A DNA stretch of 61,609 bases from Brachionus plicatilis. Lineage: Eukaryota > Rotifera > Eurotatoria > Ploima > Brachionidae. Positions 54,801 to 61,609 of the stretch are shown here, piece by piece. The number at the start of each line of letters is the position of its first letter. Within the stretch, counting starts at the first letter, position 1. The notes under the pieces were generated by a model. That model saw only the letters and a program-made list of their open reading frames with translations, ran no database searches and was not told the origin of the DNA. The DNA is taken from the NCBI GenBank assembly GCA_010279815.1, contig QEOQ01000203.1, positions 55,146 to 116,754 on the forward strand, in the 5' to 3' direction. The translations under genes were made by a program, and so were the position numbers.

Positions 54801-57800
54801 CAAAGCTTGCTAATTCTTTGCCAATTAATTGTGTTTTATTTTCAATATTTTGCAGACTTTCACAGTAGGTGAAACAAAAGTTGTTTCACTTTGTTTCATC
54901 TCCAAATGGGATTGTGGATTTTTTTTTATTTTGATCATTCCAATTCAGAAAAACTTGAATAACTTTTTTACTAAAAGAGATAATTTAGTTCTGTAAAATG
55001 CTTGATTTTAAGCAAATTTGCTTAGCGCAGTAAAATAATTCTGCAAAATAGTGTGAAATTTTTTGCACGTCATTAAAAAGTGTTCTTATCAACTGTGCAG
55101 TTGCTTTGCAGAGTTTTTGCAGACATACATTTTCGGAATTAATAATCTTGCTTAATTTTTAAGTATTTTACAGGACTAAATTTTTGCTTATAGTAAAAAA
55201 TTTGTTCAAAATTTTGTGAATTTAAACGATTGAATTGAAAAGAACTTTACAACCCATCTCTAGATAAAGTTTTAGAATATTAGAACAATAGTTGAAAAAA
55301 TTTTCTCTTTGTATTGCAAGTTTTATATGAAATTTAACAGTGCCAAATGATTCAAGCACATAATATATATATTTATTAACTAGATACCGTATTCCCTCGT
55401 TCGATTATGCTGCACCAAAAATAAAGCTACCAGCTTTTGGGCTATGCGCCAAAGTACATCTCACCCATGTTAAAATATTGTTAATTTGATGTTTTAATCT
55501 GAATGTCTTGGCTTGTAGTACAGCATAAACCAACGAGGGAATACGGTATTTTATAAAATTTTAACAGTTTTAAGCATATTAAATTAATAAGAAAACCGAA
55601 AAAAATCAAAATAAAATAAAAGTTTTTAAATACTAAGGGTACGATAAAAGAAGAGGTGATTCAGGTATCAACACTATTACCATGCTTATCAGGAATATTT
55701 TTGTATTTAAATCATGCAAATTCAACAAAAGTAATTTTTGAGCCACAAAACATTGAAACATTAAAAGAATTTCATCATTTTAAATTCAAAGCAATTGTTT
55801 GGAACTATTATAATATCAATAATGAGATTAATGAACCCTCAGTGTTTTGACATGATACTGGACTCTTCGAATCAATCAAATTCGATTGAAAGCTATGTGA
55901 ATAATTGTTCGTCATTCATAGACAAAACAGTTTTTAAGTTATTAATTGAGCAAAAAGGAATAACAAACGATAATGAAATTTGTCAATTGAAAATGGTTAA
56001 ATTAATTCATGTATGTAAAACATTGATGAAAAAGGAAATATTCCCAAAAAATTGGTATGAACTACTTGTTTTACGAAATATGGTTGTTTTTCAAGTTTTA
56101 AACAAAATATCGGAAAAACTTATAATTTATCATTTTGAAAATTTTGATTCCTTAAATAAAGCCATTTGGAGTGATTATTTTGAGTGTATGGTTCTGATAG
56201 CAATTGATCCTTGTCTTCAAATAGAAAAGTTCAATAGACACAAACGATCCATGGAATTGAATAAGACAGATGACTTGAGAATAAAAGTGGCAAATGAGAT
56301 AAAAAGGATGTGGTACAATTTGGCTGATAATAAGTCCAAATTTATTCCTGAAAAAGTTTCATCATTTATCAAAGTTTCATTGTTGCCTGTGACAGAAATT
56401 CAATATGCGGTTATTCCTTTAATTTTTGACATGATCAATTGTGAATATATTAATAAAGGAGCCAAAGTTGGTTTTGATGATTTTATGGTACCTAGATTGG
56501 TAATAACCACAATAGATCAACTTTTAGAATTTGAAAAAAGAGATATAACATTTAGAAATTCTTTTGAAAAAATGTGAGTTTTAACACAATAAGAAAAAGA
56601 AGAAAATGATTTAAATTTACATGAATTTTTAGGAATTTTGAAGTTGATGATCAATTCAAAATATCATTTTAATTCCAAAAGTTAGGGTTAGTGTAAAAAA
56701 TGGTTCTGTAAAGAGTAAAATAGTGTACAAATTTGTACAATCGAATTCCAAGCTCTTCAAAAACTGCAATTTATAGCATATTTTAATCAAATATTTTTTG
56801 ATGGTGTGCATTTTACAGAAAATTGCAGAGTTTTTGCAGAGCTTGGAATTTGGTTGTACAAATTTGTACAATATTATTTTCTTTACAGAAACATTTTTGC
56901 ACAATTAGAAAATAAATTATAAAGTGTTTACTTTTTGTACTGTAATTTTTTTACAAATATTTCACATTGCCTAAAATTTTGAATTGATCATCAACTTCAA
57001 GATGCCGCATTTTTAATCAAATGTCTAAGCCTTGTTTTTAATTTAATCTTTTAATTTTTAAGAATGAACGAAAGATTCAGCTCTCATATTCATTTGAAAA
57101 AAAATAAACATTTTGTCAAAAATGTCATTGATCTATATGATTTATTAGTAGAATATTCAACAATGGAACTTGATTCATCCGATCAGCTAAAAACTCTTTA
57201 CTTGAATGAAATTCTAGTAATTTTTTTAATTTTAAAATGTAATAATAAAAATTGATTAAAAATTTAATTTTTTCTATTAAGAATTTCTATGGCAATATTA
57301 AGCGTTACGATATTTATGTGAAATACATCGAAAAATTAAGAAAAATACACAAACGATGCAATAATTTAGTTTGTGCCGCAAATACACTTAAACTTCATGC
57401 CGAATTGCTGTATTGGACAAATGAGCCACTCGACCCACATCTTATTCACCAATCTTATCAAACTGAAAAAATACACAAAAATTTGAAAGAAGCATTGTTT
57501 TTGGAGCTTATTGAAGACTATAGATCAGGTCTGGCATGGGAAAAAGGGTTTGAATTGTCCAAAATCCTCAGAGGCATTTATGAATCTGAATTTGACTTTG
57601 ATAAGTTATACAAATTTTTGCGTCAACAAGCAGACTTGTGCGAAAACATTTTAAAAGTTAGTAGGTACGAGTGCAAATACTTTTTGGTGGGATTTTATGG
57701 CAAAAAATTTCCAAAACTTTTTCAAAACAAGCGATTTGTTTTTCGAAGCGAACCTCTGGAGCAAATCATGACATTTAGACAAAGAGTAGAGAGTTGGTTT

Positions 57801-59162
57801 CCTAATTCGATTCGCATATCGCACTCATATCAAGTGACCGAATATGAGACTGAATCTCTAAATCATTTTATTCAAGTAATAAGTGTCAGTCCAATTTATG
57901 AGCCAATTGTTGGTTTCAAGGCATTAAAAGTTTCACCCAAATTAATAAAATACTATGAACATAATGAAGTAAAAAAATTTAAATTTTCTTACAGAAAAGA
58001 CAGTGTACTAAATGAAGAGGATCCTACTTTATGGTGGCTAGTCGAAAAATATGTCACTATTTCTAATCCTTTGCCAGATGTAATTAATTTTTATCCTGTA
58101 ATCGACGAAAATACTGTGCATATATCGCCGATTCAAAATGCTATAAACATTGTAAGTGAGAGATTGGAAAAGTTGAAAGAATCGTACAACAAAATTCAAG
58201 TAGAAAATGAAGTAAGTGAATCAGATAAGTTGCTAATACAAGGAACAATTGATCCTGGAGTACTAGGCGGTCTACCAAAATACAAAAAGTTTTTTCTTTT
58301 AACTGAACCAAGCGAAAATTTAAAGAAAAGCGAATTTTTAAAACAATTAATAGTTGACACAATAAATTGGGGCGAAGCGTTACTTGAATCGGCAATTAAT
58401 CATTTGCCAACAGATCACCTTTTGAATATAATAAAAAATGAACAGTTACCAAAGCTCAAGAGATTATTTGATTTACCAACACTCAATGAATACAAAAAGA
58501 ATGCTGAATTGCATTGCATTGCAAACTTTGAATCAACTCCAAAAATTTTATCTAAAACGCCAAGTTCAAGTGACCAAAACAGTCTTAACAAATCATTTCT
58601 AAATAAAGTGCAAGAAAACTACACAGGAAGAACAATTTTATCTTACTTTGGCGTGTGTGATAAGCCAAATACGAGCTCTTTTGGTCTCATACCCAATAGC
58701 TCACAAAGAGATTCAATTTCTTCAATTAAATCAGTGAATTCTGACGAAGACTTCTCTAATAGAAAAATTGTTCTTGACGAAGCCATAAGTTCAAAGCGTC
58801 CTCTGAGACGATTCAAAAATTTAAATAACAGCAGTACAAGCAATAGTAACCAGAGTTCAAGACCAATAAGCAATTTGAGTGGAGAAGATCAAAACTTTGG
58901 CCAGTTTATTAACAATTTTGACCAAAACGAAATTGGCAAGTTGCACGAAGATAACTTTACCGATAAAGCTCCCCCAAAGCCTCCTAAAATGAAAAACATC
59001 CAGATTATGTCCCGAGACTGCCTTAATCACAATTCATTCATCGAAACATTTAGCAACGACCAAAGCAAATCATCAACGTCCCTTAACTCGGTACCTTTTA
59101 GATGTCTGTCTACAAAAACAATTTCCGATTCAGTTCTCAACAAAGTAAGAATATTGATTTAA
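48889..59162 (+). CDS. DOCK-family guanine nucleotide exchange factor (DOCK1-4-like)
   Basis: About 21 exons: 48889-48934, 48987-49070, 49097-49226, 49415-49484, 49544-49639, 49700-49939, 49994-50187, 50251-50592, 50652-50811, 50860-50932, 50988-51220, 52505-52678, 52732-52897, 52953-53826, 53874-53965, 54021-54175, 54701-54864, 55638-55730, 55768-56573, 57063-57216, 57282-59162. The predicted protein is about 2,070 aa. The N-terminal SH3 (GDILDIMEETD, EWFRGYIKNKPQKKGIFPK), VLKEWTTIW, the DHR-1/C2 region (MNFPEIIMPG, VYFKQDKPKWNEIVK), the DOCK linker (IRVANEIKRMWYNLAD-like, KFIPEKVSS) and DHR-2 (KLHAELLYW, CENILKV, YFLVGFYGKKFPKLFQNKRF, IDPGVLGG nucleotide-sensor loop) are all present. The tail has a KAPPKPPK SH3-ligand motif. 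The family loads Rac (or Rap) with GTP, with ELMO, at the membrane. Uncertain points: the phase between exons 54701-54864 and 55638-55730 does not match (a small exon may be missing), and a last exon at 59203-59217 (donor at 59145) is an alternative end. Confidence 0.92.
54908..55255. mobile_element. MITE of the GGGTTGTGAAG family (empty-site copy)
   Basis: The ends GGGATTGTGGATTTTTTTTT (54908) and, reverse complemented from 55255, GGGTTGTAAAGTTCTTTTCA match the outer element at 20459-22249. The segment AATAACTTTTTTACTAAAAG…GATAATTTAGTTCTGTAAA (about 54958-55000) is contiguous here. At 20505-22125 the same segment is interrupted by the pogo-like element. It lies in a DOCK intron. Confidence 0.75.
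55387..55546. mobile_element. Small pogo-like MITE in a DOCK intron
   Basis: The 160-bp element has inverted ends CCGTATTCCCTCGTT…ATGCTG (55387) and their complement ending at 55546. Each is flanked by TA. The CCGTA start links it to the elements at 5985, 20538 and 32737. Confidence 0.8.
56632..57006. mobile_element. hAT-like MITE with a second MITE nested inside
   Basis: The outer ends GGAATTTTGAAGTTGATGATC (56632) and, reverse complemented from 57006, GGCATCTTGAAGTTGATGATC match the family at 4811, 8054 and 46374. Inside, 56685-56971 is an inverted-repeat unit of the GTGAAA family. It carries TGTACAAATTTGTACAAT twice and the block TTTTTTGATGGTGTGCAT shared with 24563-24782. The pair fills nearly all of the DOCK intron 56574-57062. 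Confidence 0.75.
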
Positions 59163-59217
59163 TGCAACCTAAAAAAATAATTTTGCACTGATGATTTTTA
59201 AGGATCAAGATATTTGA

Positions 59218-60500
59218 GAAAAAAAGCTAAACTAAAAACGGTAACAAGACTTAAAATAAAGAATTATAATTAAAAACTTAAATTTTAATCAGATTTTATA
59301 ATATTTTGGTTTTTTTCAAATATATTTGCGAATAAACCTATAAGATTTTTGTTGAAATAAGCCAATTAAATAAAAATGCAGTCCATTGGAATATTTTGAA
59401 AATATTCAAAGATTTGATATATTAATTTAGAATTAAAATCAAACTAAATTAATTCTTAACTATTTGATATTAAAGGAAAAAAATGTATCGTAATCTTGCG
59501 TATTCAACTCGGTTTTAAAAAACGAAATTTTTTTTTTCAAATTTTTGGCGGGCGGTTATTTGGCTAATCAAGATTTTGGGCAGCCATAAAAAAAGATCAA
59601 CTTTTTTTTGCAGAAAATTCTTAAAAATAATAAAAATTTCTTAGGAAAAGAAAAAGTATTCCTATAAAATTTTTTTTTTATCAAAAAAATTAATATATTT
59701 TCTATATTTTTACAAAATTTAAAAATTTATTCGTCCAAAAATTTCACGATTTTTGTTCTTGTCCGCTTGAAATTTGTCCGTCTATTTGACCTCCAGCTTT
59801 TTTTTTTGTATTTTTTGGCGGTTAAAAAATCAGACCGCCAAGCTGACCAGACAACTGTTACAAAACGAATTTCAAGAAGTCAAAAATTTTAAAAGATTCA
59901 ATTTACTTCGTCACTGAGAATCTCATTATGTGAAAAGCTCAATAACATTTTTACCGTGTCATTTTCGTATAATTTGAATATAAATAAAAAAAAAGTAAAA
60001 TTTTAAAATTGTCAATCAGAAAGAGAAAGGTTTAGAAAAATGTATACCTTTTTCTATTTTTGAATTTTTACTTTTTTAAACTCCCAATTTTCTTTAATTT
60101 CAGGATTGTTGTTTCCATTTTCGACTTAAAAGAAATCGATGCAATCTTTTTCATAATACTGTTTAAAAATCGTAGAACGATAACTAGAATATGGAATTAC
60201 CTTTTCGCTTGAAAAAAGAAGACCTTTTGATTTATTTTTTTAAATTTATGTCTTTAATATGATTTCAGTAATATCCAATATATGATACCACATAATTACT
60301 TGTCAAATGTGTTTGCTACGATCTTTGAAGAAAATTGCCGATTGTCTGTAAATTGTCCCCATAATAATTTACACCCGTGAATTTATCCCCGTTGTAATGT
60401 TTACATTAGTACCCTTGGGCCCGTCTATCCGATCTCCCTCGTTAGACGTATTGGAACATGTATTTATGCTCCATCATAACTTAAACGCTCATGGTTAAGT
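59218..60500. other. Intergenic region downstream of DOCK
   Basis: It contains a GACCGCC-type dispersed repeat at about 59545-59860, related to the first 170 bp of the window. The segment at 60340-60480 is less AT-rich and holds several short hairpins (for example CGTCTA…TAGACG at about 60425-60451). No tRNA, coding frame or conserved RNA family could be recognised. The remainder is low-complexity. Confidence 0.4.
59545..59860. repeat. GACCGCC/GGCGGT dispersed repeat, second copy
   Basis: It starts TTGGCGGGCGGTTATTTGG and ends TTTTTTGGCGG…CAGACCGCCAAGCTGACCAG, sharing the last block with positions 120-145 of the window. G+C-rich words in an AT-rich background make both copies conspicuous. 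Class unknown. Confidence 0.5.
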
Positions 60501-60512
60501 TAATTAACTTCA

Positions 60513-60542
60513 GTGATATCGACAAAGATGTCGCTATATCAC
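60513..60542. repeat. Hairpin next to the satellite array
   Basis: GTGATATCGACA and TGTCGCTATATCAC form an imperfect inverted repeat around a 4-nt loop. It lies immediately before the first satellite unit. It could be the end of an element that carries the array, or be fortuitous. Confidence 0.4.
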
Positions 60543-60548
60543 ACCCGT

Positions 60549-61609
60549 AAGCTCTTTTTTAAGTTCCTTTTTGGGAAGCATTATTTTAAGGTCCTTTTTT
60601 GGAAAGGCCTATTTTAAGGTCCTTTTGTGAAGCTCTATTTTAAAGTCCTTTTCTGGGAAGGCATATTTTAAGGTCCTTTTTGGAAAGTTCTATTTTAAGG
60701 TCCTTTTTTGTGAAGCTCTTTTTTAAGTTCCTTTTTGGGAAGCTCCATTTTAGGGTCCTTTTTTGGGAAGATCTATTTTAAGGTCCTTTATGGAAAGGCC
60801 TATATTAAGGTCCTTTTTTGGGAAGCCCTTTTTTAAGGTCCTTTTTGGGAAGTTCTTTTTTAAGGTCCTTTTTGGAAGCATTATTTTAAGGTCATTTTTT
60901 GGGAAGCATTATTTTAAGGTCCTTTTTTGGATGCTCTATTTTAAGGTCCTTTTTTGGGAAACTTTATTTTAAGTTCCCTTTTTAGAAAGGCGTATTTTAA
61001 GATGCTTTTTTGGGAAGCCCTATTTTAAGGTCCTTTTTTGGGAAGATTTATTTTAAGTTCCTTTTTGTAAAGGCCTTTTTTTTGGTCTTTTTTTGGGAAT
61101 CTTTATTTTAAGGTCCTTTTTTGGAAGCTATTTTTTAAGCTCCTTATTTGGATTTTGGGAAGCCCTTTTTTAAGGTCCTTTTTGGGAAGTTCTTTTTTAA
61201 GGTCCTTTTTGGAAGCATTATTTTAAGGTCATTTTTTGGGAAGCATTATTTTAAGGTCCTTTTTTGGATGCTCTATTTTAAGATCCTTTTTGGGAAGCTC
61301 TATTTTAAGGTCTTTTTTGGGAATCTCTATTTTAAGGTCCCTTTTTGGAAAGGCCTTTTTTAAGGTCCTTTTTAGAGAGATCTTTTTTAAGGTCCTTTTT
61401 GGGAATCTCTATTTTAAGGTCCTTTTTTGGGAAGCTATTATTTAAGCTCCTTTTTTGGAAGCTCATTTTAAGGTCCTTTCTGGAAAGGCCTTTTTTTAAG
61501 TTCCTTTTTGGAGAGATCTTTTTTAAGGTCCTTTTTGGAAAGCCCTAATTTAAGCTCCTTTTAAAGGTCCCTTTTTGGATTGAACGTTTTTAAATTCCTT
61601 TTTGGAAAG
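60549..61609. repeat. Satellite/minisatellite array of about 28-bp units
   Basis: At least 1.06 kb of tandem units resembling TTTTAAGGTCCTTTTTGGG plus AAGCTCTA, running to the window edge, so the array is larger than seen. Units vary from about 26 to 30 bp. A higher-order duplication is present: the stretch at about 60821-60945 is repeated almost exactly at about 61157-61283. Open frames reading FKVLFGK-type repeats are a by-product of the unit and not a gene. Confidence 0.9.

Noticed and set aside
60340..60480. tRNA or structured RNA in the less AT-rich segment
   Set aside because: Several short hairpins exist, but there is no cloverleaf, A/B box or TPsiC-like motif.
60763..61548. Overlapping 67-71 codon frames reading FKVLFGK-type repeats
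   Set aside because: They arise from the satellite unit being read in several frames. There are no non-repetitive residues.
1..61609. CRISPR array, bacterial operons or an origin of replication
   Set aside because: The window is clearly animal nuclear DNA with spliced genes. The regular repeats are transposon ends and a satellite.

Overview
This is a very AT-rich metazoan window. The genes have many short exons and canonical GT-AG introns, several only about 37-75 bp long. Animal families are present: a Polycomb RING-finger protein, a DOCK Rac-type exchange factor, ornithine decarboxylase, a Toll-like LRR-TIR receptor, the catalytic subunit of queuine tRNA-ribosyltransferase, a multi-domain small heat shock protein, and a calponin-homology/ankyrin protein. 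High AT, tiny introns and a small heat shock protein with tandem alpha-crystallin domains would fit a small spiralian invertebrate (rotifer-like or flatworm-like). The species cannot be fixed from the sequence.

Layout: 1-2.8 kb holds a decayed LINE and a small TA-flanked inverted-repeat element. From 3.07 to 27.87 kb (minus strand) I assemble one 20-exon gene, open in frame through all 20 exons, with two CH domains at the N terminus, a coiled coil, and ankyrin repeats at the C terminus. Its sixth intron is about 15.5 kb. That intron contains a separate plus-strand gene (22.87-24.39 kb) for a small heat shock protein with three alpha-crystallin domains, plus many transposon remains. From 28 to 33.4 kb the sequence is mobile-element wreckage (hAT-like and pogo-like). 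The PCGF gene (33.4-38.5 kb, minus) has a 2.7-kb intron carrying an inverted duplicate of the last two exons of the QTRT1 gene. Ornithine decarboxylase (41.86-43.54 kb) and the Toll-like receptor (44.16-46.21 kb) follow on the plus strand. QTRT1 (47.0-48.7 kb, minus) and DOCK (48.9-59.2 kb, plus) are head to head with about 207 bp between their start codons. The window ends in a short-unit satellite array (60.55 kb to the edge).

Much of the non-coding DNA is organised as inverted-repeat (MITE-like) families that recur and nest in each other. A pogo/Tc1-like family has CCGTA... ends flanked by TA. A hAT-like family has ends resembling GGCATCTTGAAGTTGATGATC. Another has ends resembling GGCA(A/T)TGTGAAAATTT, and another resembles GGGTTGTGAAGTTCATTTC. 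Empty versus filled sites within the window let some insertions be ordered in time. All exon coordinates come from reading splice sites and frame continuity by eye, and no database search was run.
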